A stretch of DNA of 64,000 bases, taken from the NCBI RefSeq assembly GCF_900116175.1, contig NZ_FPCH01000001.1:622501-686500 (forward strand), read 5' to 3'. This DNA is from Hyphomicrobium facile. GTDB taxonomy: Bacteria > Pseudomonadota > Alphaproteobacteria > Rhizobiales > Hyphomicrobiaceae. Below are positions 8,634 through 17,881 of the stretch, one piece after another. The notes under the pieces were generated by a model, which did no database searches, had not been told where the DNA came from, and worked only from the letters and a program-made list of their open reading frames with translations. The position numbers and the translations under genes are program-made. Within the stretch, counting starts at the first letter, position 1; each line of letters opens with the position of its first letter.

Positions 8634-10550
8634 ATGGCACAAGCGCCCGCTTCAGTTCAATCCGGCGCCGAATACGGCGCCGGCGAGGGGCATCATAGTA
8701 AGAACTTCTGGGCATTGGCAGTCGGCTCGGTCGGCGTCGTCTTTGGCGACATCGGAACCAGCCCGCTTTATGCGTTCAAGGAAGCCATAACCGCCGCCGC
8801 GCATCGCGGGTTGACGACTGCCGAAGCTGCGCTCGGCGTGCTGTCCCTCATTTTCTGGGCCATGACGCTCGTCGTCACCATAAAATATGTGCTGCTGTTG
8901 CTCCGTGCCGATAACAAGGGCGAAGGCGGCATGTTCGCGCTGATGGCCCTCGGTCAGACGGTCGCCCGGCGCAGCGCTCCGTTGCTCGGCGCGCTCGGCA
9001 TTGCCGGCGCATCGTTCTTCTACGGCGACGCCGTCATCACGCCGGCGATCTCGGTGCTCTCGGCGGTCGAGGGACTGAAACTGATCGCGCCGCAATTCGA
9101 GCGAGCGGTTATTCCGGTCGCCATCATCGTCCTCGCCTTTCTCTTCTGGATGCAATCACGCGGCACCGATCGGGTCGCGCGTTTCTTTGGTCCGGTCATG
9201 TCGATCTGGTTCGTCGTGCTCGGGCTCGGCGGTCTCGCGCACATCGCCGATAATCTGCACGTGCTGTACGCGCTGAACCCGGTCTACGGCATGATGTTCG
9301 TCTACCATCATGGGTTCTTGGGACTGACCGTGATGGGCCTCGTGTTTTTGGCCTGCACGGGCGCCGAAGCGCTCTACGCCGATCTCGGGCATTTCGGCCG
9401 CCGTCCGATAACCGCGTCGTGGGTGTACTTCGTCATGCCCGCGCTCGTTCTCAATTACTTCGGGCAAGGCGCGCTCGTCATGAACGACGCGGCCGCGGTC
9501 GAGAATCCGTTCTACCGCCTCTACCCCGATTTCATGCTGATCCCGATGCTCATTCTTTCGACGTTCGCAACGGTGATCGCCAGCCAAGCTGTGATAACGG
9601 GCGCATTTTCGCTCACGAGGCAGGCCATCCAGCTCGGTCTCGTGCCGCGGTTCGAGATCCGGCATACGTCCGAGAGCATGGCAGGCCAGATCTATATGCC
9701 GAGGGTCAACTGGATCCTCTTCATCGCCGTCCTGGTCGCGATTTTCGCGTTCCGCACGTCGTCCAATCTGGCGGCGGCGTACGGCGTTTCGGTTACGGCC
9801 GCCATGGTCATCGACACGCTGATGGCGTTCTTCGTCATTTGGAAGTGCTGGCGCTGGCCGCTCTGGCGCGTGGCGCTCATCGTCATTCCGCTTCTGCTCA
9901 TTGAACAGGCGTTCTTCTCAGCCAACATTCTGAAGCTCTTCGAAGGCGGCTGGGTGCCGCTCGCGATCGCGTGCATGCTGGCGATCATCATGTTTACGTG
10001 GGTTCGCGGAACGCGCGTTCTCGCCAAAGTCACGAAGCGCAACGAAGCGGATCTCGATTGGCTCGTGCGCAAGCTCGAAGCGAAGCCACCGCATCGCGTA
10101 TCGGGAACTGCCGTCTTCCTGACCGGTGATCCCTATGCCGCGCCGACGTCTATGATGCACAACCTGAAGCACAACAGGGTCATGCATGAGAGGAACATCC
10201 TGCTCTCGATCCGGACCGAGGAGACGCCCCGCGTGCCCCGCCACGAGAGGCTGACGATCGAGCGGATTTCGGACCATTTCATCCGCATCATTGCGCGTTA
10301 CGGCTTCATGGAGACGCCGAGCGTTCCAAAGATCCTCGAGCATGCGCGCCGGAAAGACTGCAACATCGATATCGGCTCGACCTCATTCTTCCTGTCGAGG
10401 CGGTCGTTGCGGACGACGGCAAAATCCGAAATGCCGCGGTGGCAGGAGCGTCTGTTCATCGCGCTTGCAGGCAGCGCCGAGGATGCGACAACCTATTTCC
10501 AGATTCCGACCGATCGGGTCGTCGAGGTGGGTACACAAGTCGCGGTCTAG
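8634..10550 (+). CDS. kup: Low-affinity potassium uptake protein Kup
   Basis: 638 aa with about 12 membrane segments in the first ~430 residues and a soluble C-terminal domain. The N-terminal signature VGVVFGDIGTSPLYAF is diagnostic of the KUP/HAK/KT family, which imports K+ with H+ across the inner membrane. ATG 8634 is preceded by GAGG. The C-terminal part (FLTGDPYAAPTSMMHNL, later FFLSRR) matches the regulatory domain of bacterial Kup. No other potassium genes are nearby. Confidence 0.95.
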   Translation: MAQAPASVQSGAEYGAGEGHHSKNFWALAVGSVGVVFGDIGTSPLYAFKEAITAAAHRGLTTAEAALGVLSLIFWAMTLVVTIKYVLLLLRADNKGEGGMFALMALGQTVARRSAPLLGALGIAGASFFYGDAVITPAISVLSAVEGLKLIAPQFERAVIPVAIIVLAFLFWMQSRGTDRVARFFGPVMSIWFVVLGLGGLAHIADNLHVLYALNPVYGMMFVYHHGFLGLTVMGLVFLACTGAEALYADLGHFGRRPITASWVYFVMPALVLNYFGQGALVMNDAAAVENPFYRLYPDFMLIPMLILSTFATVIASQAVITGAFSLTRQAIQLGLVPRFEIRHTSESMAGQIYMPRVNWILFIAVLVAIFAFRTSSNLAAAYGVSVTAAMVIDTLMAFFVIWKCWRWPLWRVALIVIPLLLIEQAFFSANILKLFEGGWVPLAIACMLAIIMFTWVRGTRVLAKVTKRNEADLDWLVRKLEAKPPHRVSGTAVFLTGDPYAAPTSMMHNLKHNRVMHERNILLSIRTEETPRVPRHERLTIERISDHFIRIIARYGFMETPSVPKILEHARRKDCNIDIGSTSFFLSRRSLRTTAKSEMPRWQERLFIALAGSAEDATTYFQIPTDRVVEVGTQVAV

Positions 10551-10720
10551 CGCTCCACGCCGGTCCACGTCGATTTCTCACTCTCGCTTGGTGATTCTGC
10601 AGTTTGAGCGGCAACGGCTGCCCAACCCTCATCCGCGACCATTGATCTGCGACACCTTGAAGCTCGCGGCGACTTAAGATACCAACCAGGAAACGAACCA
10701 ACCGCCTAGGGGAGAAAGCC

Positions 10721-10864
10721 TTGAGCATCGATACGTCAAAGGGCAGTCCGTCAATGGACTATGAGCAGCACGTCGAGACCTACCAGACGTTTCTCCGTCT
10801 GACGAAGTACGGCGTCGTTTTCTGTGTCATCCTGCTGGCCGGAATGAAGTTCTTCCTGGTCTGA
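10721..10864 (+). CDS. aa3-type cytochrome c oxidase subunit IV (47 aa)
   Basis: A 47-codon gene with TTG start at 10721 and GGGGAGAAA immediately upstream. It encodes a short N-terminus with DYEQHVETYQTFLRLTK followed by one transmembrane helix ending in AGMKFFLV. This matches the small bacterial aa3 oxidase subunit IV family (PF07835), a single-helix peptide bound to the oxidase in the inner membrane. In many alphaproteobacteria this gene lies just upstream of pntAA, as here, far from the other cox genes; the reason for that linkage is not known to me. It is followed by a hairpin, so it may be transcribed separately from pntAA. Confidence 0.85.
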   Translation: MSIDTSKGSPSMDYEQHVETYQTFLRLTKYGVVFCVILLAGMKFFLV

Positions 10865-10901
10865 TGCTCGGTTTCCCAGGCACAACAGACAGACTCAAAA
10901 C

Positions 10902-10932
10902 AGGGCGGGCCGGATAAGGACTGCCCTTTTTT
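10902..10932 (+). terminator. Probable terminator between the oxidase subunit IV gene and pntAA
   Basis: A short G+C stem (AGGGC at 10902-10906 with GCCCT at 10923-10927) is followed by TTTTTT. The stem is only 5-6 bp, so partial readthrough into pntAA is likely. Confidence 0.5.
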
Positions 10933-10974
10933 CATATCGGCCGCGCAGTCCCTTCCGCTCAATTGGACCGAGAC

Positions 10975-12114
10975 ATGGTTACGATAGCTGTTACCAGTGA
11001 ACCGGCCGACGAGCCGCGCGTTGCGGTTTCGCCCGACACTGTCAAAAAGTTCTCAGCCCTCGGTGCGCGCGTGCGCATAGAGCAGGGCGCGGGTCTCAGA
11101 TCGCGTTTCTCCGACGATGCCTACCGGGCTCAGGGGGCCGAGATCGTCAGCCGGGCAGACGCGCTCTCCGGCGCCGATATTCTGCTCGCCGTGCGCCGGC
11201 CATCCGCCGAAGACATCCGGGCCTTGAAGCCGGGCGCCATCGTCGCCGGGATGATCGATCCATTCGGCGAGCGAGCGGGTCTTGAAGCGCTCGCGGGCAG
11301 CGGCGGTACGGTGTTTTCCATGGAGCTGATGCCGCGGACGACGCGCGCCCAATCAATGGACGTGCTGTCGAGCCAGGCCAATCTCGCGGGCTACAAGGCC
11401 GTCGTCGATGGTGCCGCGATGTTCGGGCAGGCGCTGCCGCTGATGATGACGCCGGCCGGTACGGTTCCGGCAGCCAGGGCTTTCATCATGGGCGTCGGCG
11501 TTGCTGGGCTCCAGGCCATCGCCACAGCGCGGCGGCTCGGCGCGCAGGTGACCGCAACGGACGTGCGTCCCGCGACGAAAGAGCAGGTTCAGTCGCTCGG
11601 CGCGAAGTTCATCGCGGTCGAGGACGATGAATTCAAGCAGGCGCAGACGGCTGCCGGATACGCGAAGGCGATGAGCGCCGAATATCAGGCGAAGCAGGCC
11701 GAGCTTATCGCCAACCACATCAAGAACCAGGACCTCGTGATTACGACGGCGCTCATTCCCGGGCGTCCGGCGCCGAAGCTCATCACGCGTGCCATGATCG
11801 AAAGCATGAAGCCAGGGTCCGTCATCGTTGATCTTGCAGCCGAACGGGGCGGCAATACGGAGCTGACGGAAGCCGGCAAAACCATCGAGACGCCGAACGG
11901 CGTGAAGATTTTCGGGCCGCTCAATCTTGCCGGCACGATCGCGGTCAATGCTTCGAGCTTGTACGCGCGTAACCTCTTGGCGTTCGTCGAAACGATGATC
12001 GACAAGAAGGAAAAGACGCTTGCGGTCAATTGGGACGACGAGCTGATCAAGGGGACTTTGGTCGCCAAGGACGGTCAGCTCGTGCATCCGAATTTCGCGA
12101 CGAAAGCGAGCTAG
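10975..12114 (+). CDS. pntAA: NAD(P) transhydrogenase subunit alpha part 1
   Basis: 379 aa from ATG 10975 (a TTG at 10963 would add four residues). The N-terminal stretch [18 protein letters not shown] and the dinucleotide-binding [18 protein letters not shown] near residue 170, followed by TATDVRP, identify the NAD(H)-binding domain I of the proton-translocating transhydrogenase. It works with PntAB and PntB in the inner membrane to make NADPH from NADH at the expense of the proton gradient. Alphaproteobacteria typically split the alpha subunit into PntAA and PntAB, as here. The three genes run in one direction and form an operon. Confidence 0.95.
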   Translation: MVTIAVTSEPADEPRVAVSPDTVKKFSALGARVRIEQGAGLRSRFSDDAYRAQGAEIVSRADALSGADILLAVRRPSAEDIRALKPGAIVAGMIDPFGERAGLEALAGSGGTVFSMELMPRTTRAQSMDVLSSQANLAGYKAVVDGAAMFGQALPLMMTPAGTVPAARAFIMGVGVAGLQAIATARRLGAQVTATDVRPATKEQVQSLGAKFIAVEDDEFKQAQTAAGYAKAMSAEYQAKQAELIANHIKNQDLVITTALIPGRPAPKLITRAMIESMKPGSVIVDLAAERGGNTELTEAGKTIETPNGVKIFGPLNLAGTIAVNASSLYARNLLAFVETMIDKKEKTLAVNWDDELIKGTLVAKDGQLVHPNFATKAS

Positions 12115-12130
12115 AGATTTTGCGACCCGG

Positions 12131-12289
12131 CTTCCCCCTCCCCAGCGGGGAGGGGCGGGGTGGGGAGAGGATGCAAGAATGACGTTTGATCGAGTGCGAG
12201 ATGACAACTGGGGTATCAACATGTCAAATGAGGCTGTTCGCCAAGCTCTCCACCCCACCCCCGACCCCTCCCCTCGTAGGGGAGGGGAG
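12131..12289. repeat. Pair of inverted REP-like palindromes flanking the pntAB start
   Basis: Two related G/C-rich elements face each other. Unit A (12131-12170) folds as CCCCTCCCC/GGGGAGGGG around AGC and continues with a CGGGGTGGGGAGAGG arm. Unit B (12246-12289) is its inverted copy, CTCTCCACCCCACCCCCGAC followed by a 10-bp stem around CGT. Between them lie ~75 nt of unique DNA. The arrangement is that of a two-REP module (REPIN/BIME type). Unit B ends exactly at the likely ribosome-binding site of pntAB. Confidence 0.75.
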
Positions 12290-12685
12290 TTGAAGCGCGT
12301 GCCGGTTTCGCTGATCTGTTTGCTTCTCGCACTGACACCGACCACCGCTTTCGCGGCCGAAGGCGCGCTGATCAGCCCTTCCGTCTACGAATTCATGGTC
12401 TTCGTGATCGCGGTGTTCGTCGGCTACTACGTCGTCTGGTCGGTTACGCCCGCCCTGCACACGCCGCTGATGAGCGTCACCAACGCGATTTCATCGGTCA
12501 TTGTGGTTGGCGCGCTTCTGGCGGTCGGCGTGTCGTTGACCTCGTCCGACAGCAGCATTGCCAAGGTGTTCGGTTTCCTCGCGCTGACGATGGCGTCGGT
12601 CAACATCTTCGGCGGCTTCCTCGTCACCAACCGCATGCTTGCGATGTACAAGAAGAAGGACGCGCCGGCGAAGAAGGACGGCTGA
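12290..12685 (+). CDS. pntAB: NAD(P) transhydrogenase subunit alpha part 2
   Basis: About 131 aa of membrane domain with three helices; the conserved core reads [20 protein letters not shown]. The frame is open back to an ATG at 12179, but that extension translates the REP-like palindrome ([13 protein letters not shown]), so I place the start at TTG 12290 or GTG 12299, right after GGGGAGGGGAG. The resulting N-terminus ([14 protein letters not shown]...AFAAEG) reads as a charged leader plus hydrophobic segment. Known PntAB proteins are about 100-140 aa, which supports a late start. The product anchors PntAA to the membrane and forms part of the proton channel with PntB. Confidence 0.88.
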   Translation: MKRVPVSLICLLLALTPTTAFAAEGALISPSVYEFMVFVIAVFVGYYVVWSVTPALHTPLMSVTNAISSVIVVGALLAVGVSLTSSDSSIAKVFGFLALTMASVNIFGGFLVTNRMLAMYKKKDAPAKKDG

Positions 12686-12754
12686 CGCTCTCTCTTGAAT
12701 TGCCCAACGAGAAACGCCGAAGACATTCGATATTAGGCCCGGGGAATCGCTCCA

Positions 12755-14173
12755 ATGTCCGCAAACGTCGCCGCACTGCTCTACCTCGCCGCCGGCGTTC
12801 TTTTCATTCTGGCGCTCAGAGGGTTGTCGAGCCCGGCGACCTCGCGGCAGGGCAATCTCTACGGCATGATCGGCATGACGATCGCCATCCTGACGACGCT
12901 CGGCCTTGCGGAGCCGACGGCGACGTCCTGGATCCTCATCGTACTCGGCCTCGGCATCGGCGGCTTCATCGGCGCCAAGACGGCGCGCGAAATCCCGATG
13001 ACGATGATGCCCGAGCTCGTCGCGGCGTTTCACTCGCTCGTTGGCTTGGCGGCGGTGTTCGTGGCGGCCAGCGCGCTTTATGCGCCATCGGCGTTCGGTA
13101 TTCTCGTCGATCCATCAGATCCGAGTTTCGGCATCAAAGCCGGCAGCCTTCTCGAGATGTCGCTCGGCGTTGCCATCGGCGCCATCACGTTCACGGGCTC
13201 GGTGATCGCGTTTTCAAAGCTCTCTGGGCGGATGTCCGGCAAGCCAATCCTGTTGCCGATGCGGCATGTCATCAATGCTGCGCTGGGACTGCTTTTGATT
13301 TTCGTCATCTACAGCTTCATCGTGTCCGCCGGTTCGGCGTGGCTGTTCTGGCTGGTCGTCGTCCTGGCCCTCCTGCTCGGCGTGTTGATCATCATCCCGA
13401 TCGGCGGCGCGGACATGCCGGTCGTCGTGTCGATGCTGAACTCGTACTCGGGCTGGGCGGCCGCCGGCATCGGCTTCACGCTCGGCAATGTCGCGTTGAT
13501 CATCACCGGCGCACTCGTCGGATCGTCGGGCGCCATTCTTTCCTACATCATGTGCAAGGCCATGAACCGTCAATTCCTGTCCGTCATCGCCGGTGGGTTT
13601 GGCGGTGAGACAGTCGCAGCCGCTGGGGGCGGGGGCGAACAGAAGCCCGTGAAGCTCGGGTCGGCGGAAGACGCGGCTTACGTCATGAAGAACGCGGCGA
13701 AGGTCATCATCGTGCCCGGGTACGGCATGGCCGTGGCGCAGGCCCAGCACGCGCTTCGGGAAATGGGGGATGCGCTCAAGAAAGCCGGCGTCGAAGTGAA
13801 ATACGCCATTCATCCGGTTGCGGGCCGCATGCCGGGGCACATGAACGTGCTGCTGGCTGAAGCCAACGTCCCCTACGACGAGGTTTTCGAGCTCGAGGAC
13901 ATCAACAGCGAGTTCGCGCAGGCAGACGCCGTGTACGTCATCGGGGCGAACGACGTCGTCAACCCCGCGGCCGAAGACGACAAGTCATCGCCTATTTACG
14001 GCATGCCCGTGCTCCAGGTCTGGAAGGCGGGGACGGTATTCTTCAACAAGCGCTCGCTGGCTTCCGGCTATGCTGGTATCGACAACCCGGTGTTTTATCG
14101 CGACAACACCGTCATGGTGCTCGGCGACGCCAAGAAAATGACGGAAGAGATCGTTAAGGCTCTGGCTGAGTAG
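12755..14173 (+). CDS. pntB: NAD(P) transhydrogenase subunit beta
   Basis: 472 aa; about nine N-terminal membrane helices up to ~residue 265, then the soluble NADP(H)-binding domain III. The motif VPGYGMAVAQAQHALREM near 325 and HPVAGRMPGHMNVLLAEA, followed by GANDVVNPAA, are the NADP-binding signatures. ATG 12755 is preceded by GGGGAA. It is the last gene of the pnt operon. It completes the H+-translocating transhydrogenase, the main NADPH source in many methylotrophs and heterotrophs. Confidence 0.95.
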   Translation: MSANVAALLYLAAGVLFILALRGLSSPATSRQGNLYGMIGMTIAILTTLGLAEPTATSWILIVLGLGIGGFIGAKTAREIPMTMMPELVAAFHSLVGLAAVFVAASALYAPSAFGILVDPSDPSFGIKAGSLLEMSLGVAIGAITFTGSVIAFSKLSGRMSGKPILLPMRHVINAALGLLLIFVIYSFIVSAGSAWLFWLVVVLALLLGVLIIIPIGGADMPVVVSMLNSYSGWAAAGIGFTLGNVALIITGALVGSSGAILSYIMCKAMNRQFLSVIAGGFGGETVAAAGGGGEQKPVKLGSAEDAAYVMKNAAKVIIVPGYGMAVAQAQHALREMGDALKKAGVEVKYAIHPVAGRMPGHMNVLLAEANVPYDEVFELEDINSEFAQADAVYVIGANDVVNPAAEDDKSSPIYGMPVLQVWKAGTVFFNKRSLASGYAGIDNPVFYRDNTVMVLGDAKKMTEEIVKALAE

Positions 14174-14196
14174 AGATCCCGGCGGGCTTAGGGGCA

Positions 14197-14221
14197 GATC
14201 GGCAACATGCGTTTGCCGATC
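14197..14221 (+). terminator. Hairpin after pntB, possible terminator without a T tract
   Basis: A 9-bp stem (GATCGGCAA at 14197-14205 with TTGCCGATC at 14213-14221) lies 24 nt past the pntB stop. No T run follows, so it may mark an RNA 3' end or a Rho-assisted stop. Confidence 0.4.
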
Positions 14222-14298
14222 GATCGGTTGCCCGGCAGCGCCGGATTTGGTCTGCTATAGCTTCTGCATCAGTTGAATGCAGGTTTGAGGGTTTTTCC

Positions 14299-15687
14299 GT
14301 GTTGGCTCCCGTGGCGTCGGCGTCTTTCGAAAAAGATATCGAGCACATCGAAATCCTTGCGGCGACGCCGGTCACGAGTGCGGACCTCTTGGCGCGCAAT
14401 CTCCAGTTTATTTACGAGCGCGCGGCCAAAGCACGTTTTGACGATTACGAGGTCGCGGAGATCGCGAAGCACGCGCAGAGCCTGATGTACCGGCTATTCG
14501 ATCTCCGGGTAGGCCTGCGCAATCATCTCCAGCACTACGAAATGCTTGGGCTGATGACGCCTGACGTGACGCAGGGCTTTCGCGACGTGTTTCGCGTGCT
14601 CCGCTACGTCTCCGACATGCTCGGCGAGATCACCACGGGGCATCCGCGCGTGGGCGAGGGCGGTTATCTGCTGCGGGGGTTCACCGGCGCGGACAACAAC
14701 ACGCTCGTGAATTATCCGTTCTACCGGAGCGGCACCGCCCAGCATTTCCGGTCGGGCGACGTCATTCTGGTTCGCGGCACGGCTCACAACAGTGCCGCTA
14801 TCGCGCGGATCGGCGATGTCGACAGCCAGTTCAGCCACATCGGCATCGTGTACATCGATCCGGCCGGCGATCACTGGATGGTCGAAAGCCTGATAGAAGA
14901 CGGCGCGGTCATCAATCCACTGGCCAAAGCGCTCGATCACAACATCGTCCGGGCGGTGCTTTATCGCAATCGCGATGCGGACCTTGCTGCCCGGGCCGCC
15001 AAATGCATCTTCGATTATGTCGCCGCGTCACGCGCGAAGGGCGGCAAGCGCATCCTCTACGATTTTTCGATGCGGACCGACGACACGCGCAACCTGTTCT
15101 GCTCGAAGCTCGTCAGGCTTGCCTATGAGCAGGGCAGCTTCGGGATGTTCAAACTGCCGACCTATCCGACGAAGATCGCGCGGAAAAACAGGGACTTTCT
15201 CGACCGCGTCGGCGTTGCGACGGATCTGACGTTCGCACCGGCCGACATCGATATGGAATCGGGTTTCGATCTCGTCGCGGAATGGCAGGACTACCGGGAG
15301 ACCGCGGGCATCCGGCTTCAAGATTTCACGATGGACAAGCTGTTCGAATGGATGGAGCGCTTCAACTACCGGTTCGATGAGACGGCTGCGATCAAGCTCG
15401 TCTCGGTGCTCGGGCGGTTCGCCTCGCATTTTTCGGAGGGCGCAAAGGATGTTCTTTCCTCGGTATTTCCGCGCGTTCCGATCAATATGCCGAGGAAAAC
15501 AGTGGCCGTCGTCGCGATGCTGCACAAGACGGCCGAGCCCATCTATCACGAACTGATGAAGCTCAACCAGGATGCGGTCGCCGATACCGGTGTGCCGTTG
15601 CATGGTCTTGACGTGATGGCGGCGCTCGAAAGAATTCGAGAGCGGGAGGGCAACAGGATTGGTTATCTTGTCCGGCGCGGTCGCTAG
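14299..15687 (+). CDS. YiiX-like permuted papain-fold amidase/peptidase
   Basis: 462 aa from GTG 14299. The central region (about 155-290) fits the circularly permuted NlpC/P60-like fold of the YiiX/YaeF (C92) group: GDVILVRG, then FSHIGIVY with the candidate catalytic His near 180, then NLFCSKLVRLAYE with the candidate nucleophile Cys near 268. Such enzymes cleave amide or thioester bonds of cell-envelope or lipid substrates, but the substrate here is unknown. The N-terminal ~130 residues (helical) and C-terminal ~150 residues are outside the known domain. No signal peptide is seen, so it is probably cytoplasmic. It is 12 nt from the next hydrolase gene and probably co-transcribed. Confidence 0.75.
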   Translation: MLAPVASASFEKDIEHIEILAATPVTSADLLARNLQFIYERAAKARFDDYEVAEIAKHAQSLMYRLFDLRVGLRNHLQHYEMLGLMTPDVTQGFRDVFRVLRYVSDMLGEITTGHPRVGEGGYLLRGFTGADNNTLVNYPFYRSGTAQHFRSGDVILVRGTAHNSAAIARIGDVDSQFSHIGIVYIDPAGDHWMVESLIEDGAVINPLAKALDHNIVRAVLYRNRDADLAARAAKCIFDYVAASRAKGGKRILYDFSMRTDDTRNLFCSKLVRLAYEQGSFGMFKLPTYPTKIARKNRDFLDRVGVATDLTFAPADIDMESGFDLVAEWQDYRETAGIRLQDFTMDKLFEWMERFNYRFDETAAIKLVSVLGRFASHFSEGAKDVLSSVFPRVPINMPRKTVAVVAMLHKTAEPIYHELMKLNQDAVADTGVPLHGLDVMAALERIREREGNRIGYLVRRGR

Positions 15688-15699
15688 CACAAGCTCGGT

Positions 15700-16518
15700 A
15701 TGCTTCTGATACTCAAAGTCGTCGTCGCGATTGGCGCGGCTATTTACGCGGCAGCTGTGGGAGTCATGTACATCGCGCAGCGCCAGTTCATCTATTTCCC
15801 CGATCCGTCGCGAACGACGCCGGCGGCTGCGAGCCTGCCGCATGTATCGGAGCGGATACTATCGACTCCGGACGGCGAAAAGATCGTCGCCTGGTATGGC
15901 AAGGCGAAACCCGGGCAGCCGACCATTCTCTATTTCCCCGGCAACGGCGGCGCGCTGGAGCTGAGGCGCGAAACCATTCGCCGGTATCTCGAGCGCGGAC
16001 GCGGGATGTTCATGATGGCGTACCGGGGCTACAGCGGGTCCACGGGCTCGCCCTCGGAGGCTGCGAACGTCGCCGATGCGAAGCTTGCCTACGACACGCT
16101 GGTCAAAGAGGGCGTCAGCCCGGACGACATCATTCTTTATGGAGAATCGCTCGGCAGCGGCGTCGCTCTTCAGGTCGCGCGCGAGAACAAAGTGGCGGGC
16201 GTGATTTTGGACAGCCCCTATACGTCGATCGTGGAACTTGCTGCGATGTATTACCCGTGGCTGCCGGTCGGCTGGCTGCTGAAGGATCGCTACGACTCGA
16301 TTGGCTACATCCGCGACGTTCACGTGCCGCTTTTCATCCTGCATGGCGAAGCCGATGATGTCGTGCCGGTGGAAATGGGGAAGCGGCTATTCCAGGCTGC
16401 CAACGAACCCAAGGAGATCAGGACGATACCGGGGGGCGGACACGTCATCCATGACGGGCCGTCGTTCGGCATTATCGATCACTGGATCAGCCGGCTGCGT
16501 GCCGCGCGGCCGAAATAG
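15700..16518 (+). CDS. Membrane-anchored alpha/beta hydrolase (BEM46/serine aminopeptidase type)
   Basis: 272 aa with one N-terminal membrane helix (about 3-24). The nucleophile elbow GESLGSG sits near residue 150, the acid in HGEADDVVP near 218 and the His in GGGHVIHDG near 248, giving a complete Ser-Asp-His triad. The N-terminal motif RQFIYFPDPSRTTP is typical of the bacterial BEM46-like group. Substrate unknown; an esterase or peptidase role at the inner membrane is likely. It follows the YiiX-like gene by 12 nt and ends facing rpsU. Confidence 0.85.
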   Translation: MLLILKVVVAIGAAIYAAAVGVMYIAQRQFIYFPDPSRTTPAAASLPHVSERILSTPDGEKIVAWYGKAKPGQPTILYFPGNGGALELRRETIRRYLERGRGMFMMAYRGYSGSTGSPSEAANVADAKLAYDTLVKEGVSPDDIILYGESLGSGVALQVARENKVAGVILDSPYTSIVELAAMYYPWLPVGWLLKDRYDSIGYIRDVHVPLFILHGEADDVVPVEMGKRLFQAANEPKEIRTIPGGGHVIHDGPSFGIIDHWISRLRAARPK

Positions 16519-16548
16519 AACTGACGCGCTGGAAAACTGGCGCGCTGG

Positions 16549-16580
16549 AAAAACGAAAAGGCCCGCGAAAATCGCGAGCC
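16549..16580 (-). terminator. Intrinsic terminator after rpsU
   Basis: A stem of GCCCGCGA (16561-16568) with TCGCGAGC (16572-16579, one mismatch) precedes, on the minus strand, the T-rich stretch CTTTTCGTTTTTCC. It also separates rpsU from the convergent hydrolase gene. Confidence 0.7.
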
Positions 16581-16609
16581 CTTGAATATCTGAATAGCTT
16601 TGCCGAAGC

Positions 16610-16993
16610 TTAGAAGCCGCTTCCGCCAGTGCCACCCGTGCCGCCGCCGCTGCGGAAACCGCCGCCGCCAAAGCCGCCACCGCTGCTGCCGCCGAAGCCA
16701 CCGCCGGCACCACCGCCTGCGCCGCCACGACCGCCTGCCGGGCCGCCTTTGCCACCGGGACCGCCACGGGCCACGGCCGGCTTGCTGGGAAGAAGGCCTT
16801 CGCGCTGAAGCTTCTTACGAGCGAGTTTACGGGCCCGGCGGATCGCCTCGGCCTTCTCACGTGCTCTTTTTTCAGAGGGCTTTTCAAAATGGCCGCGAAG
16901 TTTCATCTCGCGGAAGACGCCCTCGCGCTGCAACTTTTTCTTTAGCGCCTTGAGAGCCTGGTCAACGTTATTGTCGCGAACGAGAACCTGCAA
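16610..16993 (-). CDS. rpsU: 30S ribosomal protein S21 with Gly-rich C-terminal extension
   Basis: 127 aa starting at TTG 16993. This places the initiator exactly at the family N-terminus ([20 protein letters not shown]) with AGAGGA 8-9 nt upstream; the frame is open further left but those 42 codons have no S21 similarity. Residues 1-70 are canonical S21 ([20 protein letters not shown], then [20 protein letters not shown]). S21 sits at the anti-Shine-Dalgarno cleft of the 30S subunit and helps initiation. The last ~50 residues are nearly all Gly with Ser, Arg and Phe ([17 protein letters not shown]-like), an RNA-binding style tail well beyond the usual ~65-75 aa. Confidence 0.92.
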   Translation of the reverse strand: MQVLVRDNNVDQALKALKKKLQREGVFREMKLRGHFEKPSEKRAREKAEAIRRARKLARKKLQREGLLPSKPAVARGGPGGKGGPAGGRGGAGGGAGGGFGGSSGGGFGGGGFRSGGGTGGTGGSGF

Positions 16994-17302
16994 GCGGTTG
17001 TATCCTCTAATGAATCCTGATTGTCGGGATGCACAAAAACACCGACGCCGGTGGTTTTGCCGCCGGGGCCCGCGCTTCATTTCTGGGGGCCTTGTAGCAA
17101 ACACAACGATGCTTGGCAATCGGCTCTGCGCGGTCGTTCGACAGGTGTTTGTTTGTCGCGTGTAGGTGTCTTGTTTCGTCGCGTGCTGGTCCCCTTGCGG
17201 GGAGCCGGCCGCAGGCGATGAAGAGAGCGGGCGTTTGGCCGCGCGACGTTCGCCTTTTGGCAGGGAATCGTGAAAAGTTTGAGCCGCTCGGTGGAGTAAG
17301 GC
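16994..17302. other. 309-nt divergent intergenic region
   Basis: It contains the rpsU leader (minus) and the promoter of the NTF2-like gene (plus). I see only the rpsU Shine-Dalgarno and no small gene, repeat or clear operator. Confidence 0.5.
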
Positions 17303-17845
17303 ATGAACGGATCCTTAATTTTCAGGCGCTCGCTCAAATCGCTGGCTTTCGTTTCGATCGCGGGTGCCATGTGCATCCATGCGGCACCTGTGCAGGCGGA
17401 TGCGGCGTGCGCGAAGCTCTCGGATGTTGAGATCGTCCAGCTCCTCAATAGGTGGAGGGTGGAATTCGCGAGCGGCGATCCGGCGCGGCTCTCGGCGCTT
17501 TATGCGGAAGATGCGGCACTGACCACGAGCAAGGGCAATCTTCAGAACGGTGCCGAGGCGATCCGCTCGTACTACAAGGATCTGCTCGCCAAGCATCCGA
17601 TGATTTCAATCAAGCCGTCGTCGCTGACGTCTGACTGTGGTGTCGCGACGGTCAGCGGTCCGGTCGTCTACCGGCTTAGCGGCGAGCGCAAGGGAACCCG
17701 CACGTTGCTCGGCGGAATTTATTCGATGGAGTACGCCCTGCGTGGCGGCCGTTGGTGGATCGTGCGCCATTTCCTCGCTGCAGATCCGCGAACCGCGGCC
17801 AATCCGATCGGCAGAGCGGCAAGCAATACGTCGCCGCCGCTGTAG
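17303..17845 (+). CDS. Secreted NTF2-like (SnoaL/DUF4440) protein
   Basis: 180 aa. An N-terminal signal peptide (about 1-32, ending HAAPVQADA) is followed by an NTF2-like alpha+beta fold: [19 protein letters not shown], then [13 protein letters not shown] near 70 and RWWIVRHF near 155. Proteins of this type form cone-shaped dimers that bind small molecules or act as isomerases; no catalytic residues can be assigned here. It is exported to the periplasm by inference and is monocistronic, convergent with the GH3 gene. Confidence 0.75.
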   Translation: MNGSLIFRRSLKSLAFVSIAGAMCIHAAPVQADAACAKLSDVEIVQLLNRWRVEFASGDPARLSALYAEDAALTTSKGNLQNGAEAIRSYYKDLLAKHPMISIKPSSLTSDCGVATVSGPVVYRLSGERKGTRTLLGGIYSMEYALRGGRWWIVRHFLAADPRTAANPIGRAASNTSPPL

Positions 17846-17881
17846 CTCAGCTCAAGCGGATTGCATACGGCAGGCGCTGCA

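Noticed and set aside
12179-12289. ATG 12179 as the start of pntAB
   Set aside because: It would translate the REP-like palindrome and add ~37 residues not expected of PntAB; later starts follow a strong ribosome-binding sequence.
11353-12345. A 330-codon minus-strand frame across pntAA and the palindromes
   Set aside because: Antisense to pntAA and running through both palindromes; no family similarity.
12700-13608. A 302-codon plus-strand frame overlapping pntB
   Set aside because: Out of frame with pntB and rich in Arg/His as expected of a shadow; pntB is complete.
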